A DNA stretch of 64,000 nucleotides. It comes from Frateuria_A sp051900425. Its GTDB lineage: Bacteria > Pseudomonadota > Gammaproteobacteria > Xanthomonadales > Rhodanobacteraceae. Positions 39,200 to 47,744 of this stretch are shown here, piece by piece. The stretch spans positions 248,001 to 312,000 of the forward strand of contig NZ_JBHZGK010000004.1 in the NCBI RefSeq assembly GCF_051900425.1, written 5' to 3'. The notes beneath the pieces were generated by a model. It saw only the letters and a list, made by a program, of their open reading frames with translations. It was not told the DNA's origin and did not search any database. Numbering within the stretch: the first letter of the stretch is position 1; every line of letters starts with the position of its first letter. The position numbers and the translations under genes are program-made.

Positions 39200-40978
39200 A
39201 TGAAACAGCTTTCCGCTTTACCGACGGCCGGCCTGTCGCGCCGTCGCTTCGTGCAGGGCCTTGCCGTGGGTGGCGTGGCCGCGGGGTTGGGGCTGGTGCG
39301 TCCCGCCCGCGCACGGGCCGGTGTCCAACCGCCAGGCGTGCTTGCCGGCACCGATTTCCAGTTGGACGTCGGGCGGACCCAGGTCAACTACACCGGCCGC
39401 CCGCGCCTGGCCACCACCGTCAACGGCAGCCTTCCGGGGCCGCTGCTGCGCTGGAAGGAAGGCACCACCGTAACGCTGCGCGTCGCCAACCATCTGCACG
39501 AAGCGACCTCGATCCACTGGCACGGCATCGTGCTGCCGTTCGACATGGACGGCGTGCCTGGCCTCTCCTTCGACGGCATCGCGCCGGGCGAGACCTTCAC
39601 CTACCGCTTCGACGTGCGCCAGGCGGGCACCTACTGGTACCACGCCCATTCGCATTTCCAGGAGCAGACCGGGCTGTTCGGCGCGCTGGTGATCGACCCG
39701 GCAGGGCCCGAGCGCCATGGGGTCGACCGCGACTACGTGGTGATGCTGAACGACTGGACCGACGAGGACCCCACGCGCATCTACACGCGCCTGAGGAAGC
39801 GCAGCGACTACTACAACCTCCACCAGCCCACCGTGCCGGACTTCCTGCGCGACGCGCGCCAGCACGGCCTGGGCGAAGCGCTCGCCATGCGCCGGATGTG
39901 GAACCGCATGCGCATGAACCCGACCGACCTGGCCGACGTCGGCGGCGCCGCCTACACCTATCTGATCAACGGCATGGCGCCGGCCGGCAACTGGACGGCG
40001 CTGTTCCGGCCGGGCGAACGGATCCGCCTGCGCTTCATCAACGGCTCGGCCTCGACCATCTTCGACGTCCGCATCCCCGGGCTGGCGATGACCGTCGTGG
40101 CCGCCGATGGCCAGGACGTCGCGCCGGTGCCGGTGGACGAGTTCCGCATCTCGGTGGCGGAGACCTACGACGTGATCGTGGAGCCGCAGGACGCGCGCGC
40201 CTACACCCTGTTCGCCCAGTCGATCGACCGCACCGGCTACGCCCGCGGCACGCTCGCGCCGCGCGAGGGCATGCAGGCGGACGTACCGTCGATGGATGCG
40301 CGCGTGTGGCTCGGGATGCAGGACATGATGGGGGAGATGCAGCACGGCGCCCCTCGCCCCGAGGAAAAGGGGGTGGGGATGCAGGTTCGGGCGAGCCACG
40401 ACCACCATGCTTCAGCCACCCCCTCGCCCGCCCTTCGGGCACCCTCTGCCGACGGGCGAGGGGTCAACCACGCGCGCACCGAATACGGCCCGACCGTCGA
40501 CATGCGCGTGGACATGCCCCGCACCAACCTCGACGACCCCGGCATAGGCCTGCGCGACAACGGCCGGCGCGTACTCACTTACGCGGACCTGCGTTCACTC
40601 GATCCGCCACCCGACGCGCGAGAACCCGAGCGCGAGATCGAGCTGCACCTCACCGGCAACATGGAGCGCTTCCTGTGGTCGTTCGACGGCGTTCCGTTCT
40701 CCGACGCCCGGCCGATCCATTTCCGCAAGGGCGAGCGCCTGCGGATCGTGCTGGTCAACGACACGATGATGAACCACCCGATCCACCTGCACGGCATGTT
40801 CAGCGACCTGGAGGACGCGGCCGGCAACGTGCTGGTGCGCAAGCACACCATCAACGTGCAGCCGGCGCAGCGCATCAGCTACCGCGTAACCGCCGACAAC
40901 CCGGGGCGCTGGGCTTACCACTGCCACCTGCTCTACCACATGGAGGCGGGCATGTTCCGCGAGGTCGTGGTGTCATGA
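39200..40978 (+). CDS. copA: Copper-resistance multicopper oxidase CopA
   Basis: Periplasmic multicopper oxidase of 592 residues that oxidises Cu(I) and sequesters copper. Twin-arginine signal SRRRFVQGLAVGGVAAG (13-29). Copper ligands: SIHWHGIVLP, WYHAHSHFQEQTG, NHPIHLHGMF and HCHLLYHMEAGMF (last Met is the type 1 axial ligand). The linker after GMQDMMGEMQHG normally consists of Met/His repeats; here residues about 384-422 (PRPEEKGVGMQVRASHDHHA and onward) are encoded by sequence resembling the genome's intergenic repeats (40350-40463). The stop overlaps the copB start. Second gene of copL-copA-copB. Confidence 0.93.
   Translation: MKQLSALPTAGLSRRRFVQGLAVGGVAAGLGLVRPARARAGVQPPGVLAGTDFQLDVGRTQVNYTGRPRLATTVNGSLPGPLLRWKEGTTVTLRVANHLHEATSIHWHGIVLPFDMDGVPGLSFDGIAPGETFTYRFDVRQAGTYWYHAHSHFQEQTGLFGALVIDPAGPERHGVDRDYVVMLNDWTDEDPTRIYTRLRKRSDYYNLHQPTVPDFLRDARQHGLGEALAMRRMWNRMRMNPTDLADVGGAAYTYLINGMAPAGNWTALFRPGERIRLRFINGSASTIFDVRIPGLAMTVVAADGQDVAPVPVDEFRISVAETYDVIVEPQDARAYTLFAQSIDRTGYARGTLAPREGMQADVPSMDARVWLGMQDMMGEMQHGAPRPEEKGVGMQVRASHDHHASATPSPALRAPSADGRGVNHARTEYGPTVDMRVDMPRTNLDDPGIGLRDNGRRVLTYADLRSLDPPPDAREPEREIELHLTGNMERFLWSFDGVPFSDARPIHFRKGERLRIVLVNDTMMNHPIHLHGMFSDLEDAAGNVLVRKHTINVQPAQRISYRVTADNPGRWAYHCHLLYHMEAGMFREVVVS
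40350..40463. repeat. Intergenic-type repeat inside copA
   Basis: Contains CCCCTCGCCCCGAGGAAAAG, then CGCCCTTCGGGCACC (40429-40443) and GACGGGCGAGGGG, together forming a hairpin-prone element. CGCCCTTCGGGCACC is identical to the core of both 53-base repeats at 56751-56803 and 56877-56929. The insert keeps the copA frame open and is a multiple of three in effect. Confidence 0.65.
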
Positions 40979-41988
40979 GCCGCCCCATGCTCGCTTCACT
41001 GGCACTGGTCGCCTGCATGGCCGGCGCCCAGGCCCAGGAAATGCCGGACATGGACATGGGCGCCATGCCCGGCATGGATCATCACGCCATACCCGCCGCA
41101 GCCTCGCCGGCGGGCGCCGGGCAGGAGCCGCACGCGCCGGCCCGCCACGACCCGATGTCGATCCCGGCGGACGATCACCACCCGATGCACGAGGCCGCCA
41201 CGCCTGCGCAGCATCGGCACGCGCCGGCCACGCGCTACCCATCCGCGCCCATGCATCACGACATGGGGCCCGCGCAGGGCGGCACCCCACCGCCGGACGC
41301 GCGCGAGCCCGACTATTCCGATGGCCTGCACGCGAGCCCCATGCACGGCATCGACATGGCGATGGGAGAAGACCCGCGCTTCGCCGTGCTGCATGTCGAC
41401 CGCCTGGAGGCGGTACACACAGCGCGTGGCGACGGCCAGCAGTGGGACATCCAGGGTGGCTACGGCGACAGCCGCGACAAGCTGTGGCTGCGCAGCGAGG
41501 GCGAACGCAGTGGCGGCCGGCTCGAGGCGGCCGACGTCGAGCTGCTCTGGCAGCACGCCGTGGCCGCTTTCTGGGATACCCAGCTCGGCGTGCGCACGGA
41601 CACGGGCGGAGGCCCGGGCCGCCAATGGATAGCCTTCGGCGTCCAGGGCCTCGCGCCGTACTGGTTCGAGCTGGAAGCGACCGGCTACGTCGGCCCGGCC
41701 GGCCGCACCGCCGCACGCCTGCGCGCCGACTACGAACTGCTGTTCACCCAGCGCCTGGTGCTGCAGCCGGAGCTGGAGCTCAACGCGTACGGCAAGGCGG
41801 ACCCGGCGCGCCGCCTTGGCAGCGGCCTGTCGGACGTCGCCCTGGGGTTACGCCTGCGCTACGAGATCCGGCGCGAGGTGGCGCCTTACGTCGGCGGGGT
41901 ATGGACGCGCCGGTTCGGGAGCGCGGCCGACCACGACCGGCGCCCGTTCGAATGGCAGTGGGTGGCCGGCGTACGCATCCGCCTGTAG
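40975..41988 (+). CDS. copB: Copper-resistance outer-membrane protein CopB
   Basis: A 337-residue exported protein. Signal peptide 1-21 (MLASLALVACMAGAQA), then a Met/His-rich stretch of about 100 residues (MPDMDMGAMPGMDHH, DDHHPMHEAATPAQHRH) that can bind copper, followed by a CopB beta-barrel domain from about 125 to the end (YGDSRDKLWLRSEGERSGG, ending WQWVAGVRIRL with a terminal Leu after aromatic strands). ATG 40975 overlaps the copA stop. Works with CopA in copper sequestration and resistance. Confidence 0.92.
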   Translation: MSRPMLASLALVACMAGAQAQEMPDMDMGAMPGMDHHAIPAAASPAGAGQEPHAPARHDPMSIPADDHHPMHEAATPAQHRHAPATRYPSAPMHHDMGPAQGGTPPPDAREPDYSDGLHASPMHGIDMAMGEDPRFAVLHVDRLEAVHTARGDGQQWDIQGGYGDSRDKLWLRSEGERSGGRLEAADVELLWQHAVAAFWDTQLGVRTDTGGGPGRQWIAFGVQGLAPYWFELEATGYVGPAGRTAARLRADYELLFTQRLVLQPELELNAYGKADPARRLGSGLSDVALGLRLRYEIRREVAPYVGGVWTRRFGSAADHDRRPFEWQWVAGVRIRL

Positions 41989-42032
41989 ATCGGCGGGGCA
42001 CTCAGCAGTGTCATCATCGGACGGACCCTGCC

Positions 42033-42290
42033 ATGCCTGCGAGTGCTCCGTGCCCCGATCCGCCTCTCAAGGCGCGCTCGGCGACACCGCGCGCGGAATC
42101 CGCATGGAAGTTGCGGCTGTTCAACGCCTTCGGGGCGCCGGAGCTGCGCCAGGCCATCGCGGCCCTGGCGTTGCGACCGGGCATGCGCCGAGCTCGCGCG
42201 CCTGTGCAAGCGCAGCGCGCCGGCGACGCGCTGCGGCGCCCGGACTTCCACTTGCTGCAGAGCCTCACGCTCGCTGTCGGCACGCCTGAC
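42033..42290 (+). pseudogene. Possible remnant of a methyltransferase-like gene
   Basis: The 305-base gap between copB and the DUF305 gene starts like a gene: ATG 42033, then AESAWKLRLFNAFGAPELRQ and AIAALALRPGMR, which reads like the lead-in to a SAM-methyltransferase (where ...LxPGMRVLDVGCGxG would follow). The SAM-binding motif is missing; after GMR (42190) the sequence loses similarity and runs into the end of the DUF305 gene. I take it as a 5' fragment of a lost gene. Low certainty; a chance frame is possible. Confidence 0.3.
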
Positions 42291-42293
42291 GGT

Positions 42294-42752
42294 TCATTTC
42301 CCCTTGTCCTCCAGGTCGGCAATCAAGGCCTTCATTTCGCCGATCTCGCGCCGCTGCGACGCAATGATCCCGTCCGCCAGTCGACGCACACGCGGGTCGG
42401 AGATGCCGGCGCGCTCGCTGGTCAGGATGGCGATGGAATGGTGCGGAATCATCGCCCGCATGTAGGCCACGTCGCCCACCGTCGCCTGGCTTCGCGCCAG
42501 GTACCACGCACCGAAGAAGACAACGAGCGCGCCGACGATGATGCCGGTATTGATGTCCCGCCTGGGATACATGCGCCACATGAAGCCCAACATGATGATC
42601 GTCATCGCCGCGCCCATGACCAATGCCATGTAGGCGCGCGTCTGGCTCCAGTAAACGTGGGACCACTGCTCGGCGGTGAAGTACATGAGGGCGAACATCA
42701 CCACAGTGGAGGCCGTGACCATGGCCGCAAAAGATCCATAACCCGCTTTCAT
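42294..42752 (-). CDS. DUF305 membrane protein
   Basis: A 152-residue protein with three predicted helices (about 8-25, 33-53 and 62-82) followed by a short DUF305 segment: YMRAMIPHHSIAILTSERAG and the helix RLADGIIASQRREIGEMKAL. DUF305 proteins carry the paired-histidine helix (MIPHH) and often lie near copper resistance genes, where metal binding is suspected. ATG 42752 with GGAG 7 bases upstream is chosen; ATG 42788 would add 12 residues. Convergent with copB side, 3' ends 305 bases apart. Confidence 0.85.
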   Translation of the reverse strand: MKAGYGSFAAMVTASTVVMFALMYFTAEQWSHVYWSQTRAYMALVMGAAMTIIMLGFMWRMYPRRDINTGIIVGALVVFFGAWYLARSQATVGDVAYMRAMIPHHSIAILTSERAGISDPRVRRLADGIIASQRREIGEMKALIADLEDKGK

Positions 42753-42994
42753 GACAGCTCTCCCTTTTTCATAGTGGTCAACGACCATAGAGATGCTGCA
42801 CGTCGTTGGCGCGTGAGACGTCCGGTCACGTCGCCGGCTGGAACGGAAGCGCTGACCCTGAACCACGAGCGACCCGCCCGTCCGCACGGCACATGCGACA
42901 AGCGTTCTTAATGCATCGGCAGCCCTCTCTTCGCGGTCCGTAGACAGCGGGGACCGGAAACTACATCCAGTTGTTTTGGAACGTGTTTCGCCCC

Positions 42995-43273
42995 ATGACC
43001 ATGAACGTCCGCAGCCCCTCCACCCTCCGCCGCCACCCCGGTTTCATCCGTGACCACGACTGGACCATCAATGGTCCGGCGATCGGTCCGGAGCAGACCC
43101 CACGCTGGCCGACCGACCAGGACGCGCCGCTGGACCGTCGCCACAGCGACATCGAGTGGCCGACCGAGGACCGTCGCACGCCGCGCATCCCAGTGCCTAC
43201 CCCGGAACCGGACGAAGACGACCAGTTCCCCTGGATCTCGCCCACCCAGCCGGCTACCTGCTGGCTGATCTGA
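42995..43273 (+). CDS. Small acidic, proline-rich hypothetical protein
   Basis: A 92-residue frame I do not recognise. It is rich in Pro, Asp, Arg and Trp (DHDWTINGPAIGPEQTPRWP, then PVPTPEPDEDDQFPWISPTQ), has no signal or membrane segment and would be largely disordered. It is followed after 29 bases by a strong hairpin with a short T-run, which supports it being a real transcribed gene. ATG 42995 is preferred; a TTG at 42971 is in frame. No clear ribosome site is visible. Confidence 0.5.
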   Translation: MTMNVRSPSTLRRHPGFIRDHDWTINGPAIGPEQTPRWPTDQDAPLDRRHSDIEWPTEDRRTPRIPVPTPEPDEDDQFPWISPTQPATCWLI

Positions 43274-43302
43274 CGGCAGGCGCCAGCACCGATCCCTCCC
43301 CG

Positions 43303-43328
43303 AAGGCCTGTCTCCCGCGACAGGCCTT
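43303..43328 (+). terminator. Probable intrinsic terminator
   Basis: AAGGCCTGTC-TCCCGC-GACAGGCCTT: perfect 10-base stem with a 6-base loop, followed by TTCGC. T-tract is short. Located 30 bases after the hypothetical gene and upstream of the photolyase gene. Confidence 0.7.
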
Positions 43329-43442
43329 TCGCGCACCCCGGCATCCGCACGTTGAGCGAAGCCCGGCGCAACGCTAGGCTGCGCCGATGCATCCTCCCGC
43401 ACACCGCGGTTGCCTCCGCCTCCGCCTCGCCGCCCGCCTGCC

Positions 43443-44885
43443 ATGACGATCGCGCTGATGCTGTTCCGGCGCGACCTGCGCCTGGCGGACAACCCCGCAC
43501 TGAGTTCGGCCTGCGCGTCGCATGCACGCGTGCTGCCGGTGTACATCCATGCGCCGGAAGAGGAAGGCGGGTACGCCCCTGGCGCCGCCAGCCGCTGGTG
43601 GCTGCACCACTCGCTTGCCGCGCTCGGGCAGCGCCTGCGTGGGCGGGGTGCGGGCCTCCATCTGGCGCGCGGCCCTACGCTCGACACCCTGCGCGGGCTG
43701 ATCTCCCGCACCGGTGCCCAGGCGGTGTACTGGAACCGCCAGTACGAGCCTGCATCCATCGCACGCGATACGCACCTGAAGGCCGCGTTGCAGGCGCAGG
43801 GCGTGGCGGTGCACACGCACAACGCGGCGCTCTGGTCCGAGCCCTGGACCGTTGCCACGCGGCAGGGTGATCCCTATCGGGTATTCACTCCCTATTGGCG
43901 CACCCTGCGTCCTCAACTGACGGCGCAGGCGCCCTTGCCGGAACCGGCGTTCCACGATTGGGCGGCACAGGACGACACGCTGCCCCTGGCTGCGTTCGAC
44001 CTGCTGCCGAACCAGCCCTGGGATGGTGGCCTGGCGGCCAGCTGGCGGCCAGGAGAGGCCGGTGCACACGAGCTATTGGACCTCTTTGCCGACGATGCGC
44101 TGGCCGACTACGCGCGGCTGCGCGACCTGCCTGCCCGCCACGGCACGTCCCGGCTGTCGCCCCACCTGCATTTCGGCGAGATCTCGCCGCGACAGATCCA
44201 CCACGAGCTGGAGCGCCGCAACGTCGATGCACGTCGGCGGGCCGACCTGGAACCCTATCTTCGCGAACTGGGCTGGCGCGAGTTCGCGCACCACCTGCTC
44301 TTCCATTTTCCGCACACGACCAACGAGAACTTCAACCCACGCTTCGACGATCGCCTGTGGGAGCCGCCGGACGAGCCCGCGCTGGAACGCTGGCGTCGCG
44401 GCCGCACCGGTATCCCGCTGGTGGACGCGGGCATGCGGGAGCTGTGGCACACCGGTTGGATGCACAACCGCGTACGCATGATCGTCGCCAGCCTGCTGAC
44501 CAAGAACCTGCGCCAGCACTGGCGCCACGGCGCGAACTGGTTCTGGGACACGCTGGTGGACGCGGACCTGGCCAACAACACGATGGGCTGGCAATGGGTC
44601 GCCGGTTGCGGTGCGGACGCGGCGCCCTACTTTCGCGTGTTCAATCCGGTCACGCAGGCGCAGCGCTTCGACCCGGAGGGCGAGTACCTTGCGCGCTGGC
44701 TGCCGGAGCTGGCGGGGGCGCCGCCGGCACTGCGGCACGAGCCGTGGAAGGACCCGGCTTTGCTTCGCCGCAGCGGTTATCCCGCGCCCATGGTGGATCT
44801 GGGCCAGTCCCGCCAGCGCGCGCTGGACGCCTATCAGCGCGTGAAAGATGGATCGAGCGGTCCTATCCCAGCACGGACGGGTTGA
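43443..44885 (+). CDS. phrB: Deoxyribodipyrimidine photolyase
   Basis: A 480-residue light-driven DNA repair enzyme. N-terminal antenna domain (about 1-130; LMLFRRDLRLADNPAL) and C-terminal FAD domain with GTSRLSPHLHFGEISPRQ (about 237-254), LGWREFAHHLL, TGIPLVDAGMRELWHTGWMH, and DADLANNTMGWQWVAGCG. Tryptophans expected for electron transfer are present. ATG 43443 begins the conserved domain directly. The 3' end overlaps the convergent tspO gene by 23 bases. Placement near an ECF sigma/ChrR pair fits regulation by photo-oxidative stress. Confidence 0.95.
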   Translation: MTIALMLFRRDLRLADNPALSSACASHARVLPVYIHAPEEEGGYAPGAASRWWLHHSLAALGQRLRGRGAGLHLARGPTLDTLRGLISRTGAQAVYWNRQYEPASIARDTHLKAALQAQGVAVHTHNAALWSEPWTVATRQGDPYRVFTPYWRTLRPQLTAQAPLPEPAFHDWAAQDDTLPLAAFDLLPNQPWDGGLAASWRPGEAGAHELLDLFADDALADYARLRDLPARHGTSRLSPHLHFGEISPRQIHHELERRNVDARRRADLEPYLRELGWREFAHHLLFHFPHTTNENFNPRFDDRLWEPPDEPALERWRRGRTGIPLVDAGMRELWHTGWMHNRVRMIVASLLTKNLRQHWRHGANWFWDTLVDADLANNTMGWQWVAGCGADAAPYFRVFNPVTQAQRFDPEGEYLARWLPELAGAPPALRHEPWKDPALLRRSGYPAPMVDLGQSRQRALDAYQRVKDGSSGPIPARTG

Positions 44886-45360
44886 GCCGCCACACGGCCC
44901 AGTTCAGCGCGGTGGCGAAGCTGACCCACGCCAGATAGGGCAGCAGCAACGCGCCGGCGATCGCCCGCACCCGCCAGAACGCGACCACCGTGGCAACCAG
45001 CAGCAGCCACAGCACGACGATGTCGGCGAACGCCCATCCGCCCAGGTGCCAGGCGAAGAACAGCCAGCTCCACAACGCGTTGAAAGCCAGCTGCACCACG
45101 AACAACACCAGCGCCACGCGCCGCCCGGGCTGTCCGGCCTCGCGCCAGACCAGCCAGGCGGCAACACCCATCAGCGCGTACAGCACGGTCCACACCGGAC
45201 CGAACACCGACGCCGGCGGAGCCCACGACGGTTGCGCCAATTGCCCGTAGAACGCCGCGGCCTGAATCGAGGCCAGCGCGCCGATGGCGGCCGCCGCAAA
45301 GCTCAGCAGCCACCATCCGGCCAGGCCGAGCCAGGGGCGGGACGGTGTCTTCGGTGCCAT
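44863..45360 (-). CDS. tspO: TspO/MBR family protein
   Basis: A 165-residue membrane protein with five helices (about 12-32, 52-72, 85-103, 108-128, 136-155). Family marks: PSWAPPASVFGPVWTVLYALMG and QLAFNALWSWLFF, plus LLPYLAWVSFATALNWAVW. TspO binds porphyrins and can degrade them in an oxygen- and light-dependent way, and it regulates stress responses in Rhodobacter. ATG 45360 lies 10 bases after a GGAGTTT-like site. Convergent with the photolyase. Confidence 0.92.
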   Translation of the reverse strand: MAPKTPSRPWLGLAGWWLLSFAAAAIGALASIQAAAFYGQLAQPSWAPPASVFGPVWTVLYALMGVAAWLVWREAGQPGRRVALVLFVVQLAFNALWSWLFFAWHLGGWAFADIVVLWLLLVATVVAFWRVRAIAGALLLPYLAWVSFATALNWAVWRLNPSVLG

Positions 45361-45562
45361 GGAGAAACTCCTGCCGTTGGTTGAAAGGACGTCGCCGTCG
45401 CGTGCCCGGCCTTGCCTTTACGGCAGGCATCGCCGAACGGATGACCGCCGCGGCGTGCATACGACACCCGGCCTGCATCCGATGGAAGCAGCGTGCCCGT
45501 ATAACGGCCGTCCATCCGGCCGAACGGCCACCCCTGCCCGCTTCCAGCAAGGGATCATCCCG

Positions 45563-46141
45563 ATGAAATCACCCATGCTGTACTGCCTGCTCGCGGCCAT
45601 CGGCCTGCCCGGATGCACCCGGGCAAACCCGCCCCCGATCGTGCCGGTCGCCCATGTCGACGTACCGCGCTACATGGGCCGGTGGTACGTGATCGCCGCG
45701 ATTCCCACCCGCCCCGAGCGGAACAGCTACAACGCCGTGGAGCTCTACCGGCTCACCCCCGACGGGGAGATCTGCACCCGTTACGTGCACCGCAAGGGCG
45801 GGTTCAAGTCGCCGATCGACACCATCGGCTCGTATGCGACGGTGGACGCCGATGCCAGCCAGGCCCGCTGGCACGTCCACTTCGCCTGGTTCTTCAAGAC
45901 CCAGTACCTGGTTGCCTGGCTCGCGCCGGACTACAGCCAGGTCATCGTCGCCCGCGACAAGCGCGATTACCTCTGGTACATGGCGCGCACGCCGCAGGTG
46001 CCGGCGAGCGACTACCAGGCGATGCTGGCTCGGGTGGCCACGATGGGCTACGACCCCAAACGGGTCGTCAAGGTGCCGCAGCAGTGGCCCGATCGTGGCA
46101 TGGAGCAGGCGGTCGACGGTGCCATCGCCGACTGCCAATAG
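45563..46141 (+). CDS. blc: Outer-membrane lipocalin (Blc-like)
   Basis: A 192-residue lipoprotein: short signal with lipobox IGLPGC (Cys about 18), then the lipocalin fold opened by YMGRWYVIAAIPT (G-x-W motif) and including ARWHVHFAWFFKTQYLVAWLAPDYSQ and YLWYMARTPQVP. Bacterial Blc binds lysophospholipids or damaged lipids at the outer membrane. The start ATG 45563 is the first in-frame codon that gives a signal peptide. Divergent from tspO. Similar lipocalins occur in RpoE/ChrR singlet-oxygen regulons. Confidence 0.92.
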   Translation: MKSPMLYCLLAAIGLPGCTRANPPPIVPVAHVDVPRYMGRWYVIAAIPTRPERNSYNAVELYRLTPDGEICTRYVHRKGGFKSPIDTIGSYATVDADASQARWHVHFAWFFKTQYLVAWLAPDYSQVIVARDKRDYLWYMARTPQVPASDYQAMLARVATMGYDPKRVVKVPQQWPDRGMEQAVDGAIADCQ

Positions 46142-46343
46142 CGCAGCAGGCGACTGACGGCCTGCGCGTTCGTGCGTGCCGAAATGCCCTTCGCCGCAAG
46201 CCATTTGCGGCGCGCACGTGCATCGTCAATGGACGGCGGCGCCAATCCGTCCGAAGGCCCGCGCAAGCGTGGCCATCCGCTGAAGCCGCTGGAGCGCAGC
46301 GCCTGAACGTGCTGTTCGACAAGGCCGCGCCAGGTGCGCTTGA

Positions 46344-46363
46344 GACACGCCCGCAGGCGTGTC
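46344..46363. terminator. Hairpin between convergent lipocalin and chrR genes
   Basis: GACACGCC-CGCA-GGCGTGTC: perfect 8-base stem with a 4-base loop, ending 5 bases before the chrR stop. No T-run. Could end transcripts from either side. The remaining 200 bases after the lipocalin gene show nothing recognisable. Confidence 0.5.
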
Positions 46364-46367
46364 CGGC

Positions 46368-47036
46368 TTACAGTCCGAACAGCGGTTGCAGGGTCCGCGC
46401 GAACCAGCCCTCAAAGCGCAACGTGCCGTCCAGGGCGGCCACGCAGATGCATGCCCCGCCCTCGGCGGTGACCGGCTGGTGTTCGATCTCGTCGTCCAGG
46501 TCCGCCATGTCGCCGGGTGCGAAATGGCCCAACTCGTCGTTGTAGGCGCCGCGCAGGATCTGGGTCAGCTCGCTGCCGTTGTGGCCATGCACCGGCATGC
46601 TCCGGCCCGGGCCGATGCGCAGCATGAACAGGTTCCCCTCGTCGACCCGGGCGCGGATCAGATGGACGCCCGGCGCCAGCCAGCGCCAGCGCAGCCCGCT
46701 CAGCGACGGCCCGAAGTACGGATGGAGCGGCGCCGGCAGGGCGTCGGGGTCGTCCGCCAGGGTAGCCGGCGGCAGCAGCGAGGCCCCCGCGGGCGCGGGC
46801 TTGTCGTCGAGCCGGGCGAGCATGGCCTGACGGGCCTGCTCCGGCGAAGGCCGGTCCTGCTGCATCTCGATCAACCCGCCGCCGATGCGTTCGGCCAGGC
46901 GCAACCGCTGCCGGCAGTCGGCGCATACGCTCAGGTGCGCCGCGGCGACTACCCCGAGCGCGGTAGGCAATGCGCCGGCGGCGTAGCTGAGCAGCGTTGC
47001 TTCGCCCAGATGGTGGCGTGGGTTCATCGGTCTCAT
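46368..47036 (-). CDS. chrR: ChrR-family anti-sigma factor
   Basis: A 222-residue zinc-binding anti-sigma factor. N-terminal domain (about 1-85) has HLSVCADCRQ, the H-x3-C-x2-C zinc motif (His34, Cys38, Cys41) together with an earlier His pair at 8-9. C-terminal cupin domain (about 110-205) shows MPVHGHNGSELTQILRGAYND, APGD and a further His (EIEHQPV). In Rhodobacter, ChrR holds RpoE until singlet oxygen or organic peroxide causes release. ATG 47036 overlaps the sigma factor stop, as in other rpoE-chrR pairs. Confidence 0.92.
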   Translation of the reverse strand: MRPMNPRHHLGEATLLSYAAGALPTALGVVAAAHLSVCADCRQRLRLAERIGGGLIEMQQDRPSPEQARQAMLARLDDKPAPAGASLLPPATLADDPDALPAPLHPYFGPSLSGLRWRWLAPGVHLIRARVDEGNLFMLRIGPGRSMPVHGHNGSELTQILRGAYNDELGHFAPGDMADLDDEIEHQPVTAEGGACICVAALDGTLRFEGWFARTLQPLFGL

Positions 47037-47665
47037 CGGAGTTCGTTCTGCAGCTTGAGGAAGGCCCGGCGCAAATGGGACTTGACGGTCCCCAGCGGCA
47101 TCCCGAGTTCGTCGGCGATGGCCTGGTGGCTCTTGGCCTCGAAATAGGACATGCGGATCAGTCGCGCCTGCACCGCGGGCAGTTGCTCGATCGCGCGGCG
47201 GATGTTGGCTTCCTCGGTGAGCGCCTCGGTACCGGGCGGTTCGCTTTCGCCGCCGGTGCCGTCAAGCACGCCCATCTCTTCGAGGTACTCCTGCGTCTGG
47301 CTCCAGACCGGTTCCTTGCGGGCCCGGTCGATGAACAGGTTGCGGGCGATGCGGAACAGCCAGGTACTCAGGCTGCTGCGCGCCGCGTCGTATTGCGCGG
47401 CGCGCTGCCACAGGCGCAGCAGGGCTTCCTGGGCCAGTTCCTCGGCCAACCCCTCGTCGCCGCCCAGGCCCACCAGATAGCGGCGCAGCCGGGGCGCGAA
47501 ATAGTCGTAGATGCGCAGGAAGCTGTCGCGGTCGCGCCGGCGCGCCACCGCCTCCACCAGCACGGCCCAGTCGTGTCGTGCGGCGGTGGGGGGTCTTTGC
47601 ACGAGTTTCGCAGCCTCGAAACGCGCCACCGTCGTGGTGGGGTGATCCAGGTCCATCATAGCCAT
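47033..47665 (-). CDS. rpoE: ECF sigma factor, RpoE/ChrR-partner type
   Basis: A 210-residue extracytoplasmic-function sigma factor: region 2 about 50-115 (FLRIYDYFAPRLRRYLVGLG, LAEELAQEALLRLWQ, SSLSTWLFRIARNLFIDRAR), region 4 about 150-205 (IRRAIEQLPAVQARLIRMSY, AIADELGMPLGTVKSHLRRA). Pairing with ChrR places it in the ECF11 group, which answers singlet oxygen. Start taken at ATG 47665; ATG 47659 and 47656 are equally possible because no strong ribosome site is present. Photolyase, TspO and lipocalin genes next door are likely targets, though I could not confirm a promoter motif by eye. Confidence 0.92.
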   Translation of the reverse strand: MAMMDLDHPTTTVARFEAAKLVQRPPTAARHDWAVLVEAVARRRDRDSFLRIYDYFAPRLRRYLVGLGGDEGLAEELAQEALLRLWQRAAQYDAARSSLSTWLFRIARNLFIDRARKEPVWSQTQEYLEEMGVLDGTGGESEPPGTEALTEEANIRRAIEQLPAVQARLIRMSYFEAKSHQAIADELGMPLGTVKSHLRRAFLKLQNELR

Positions 47666-47744
47666 GTGTCGCCGTGGTGGTCGGCAACCTGTACGCAGGC
47701 CGTGGCCGAATGGATGCAGCCCTGGCGCGGACGCCGGGCGCGGG

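Noticed and set aside
43303..43328. Hairpin as a photolyase attenuator
   Set aside because: Its position directly after the small gene, 115 bases before the photolyase start, fits a plain terminator better.
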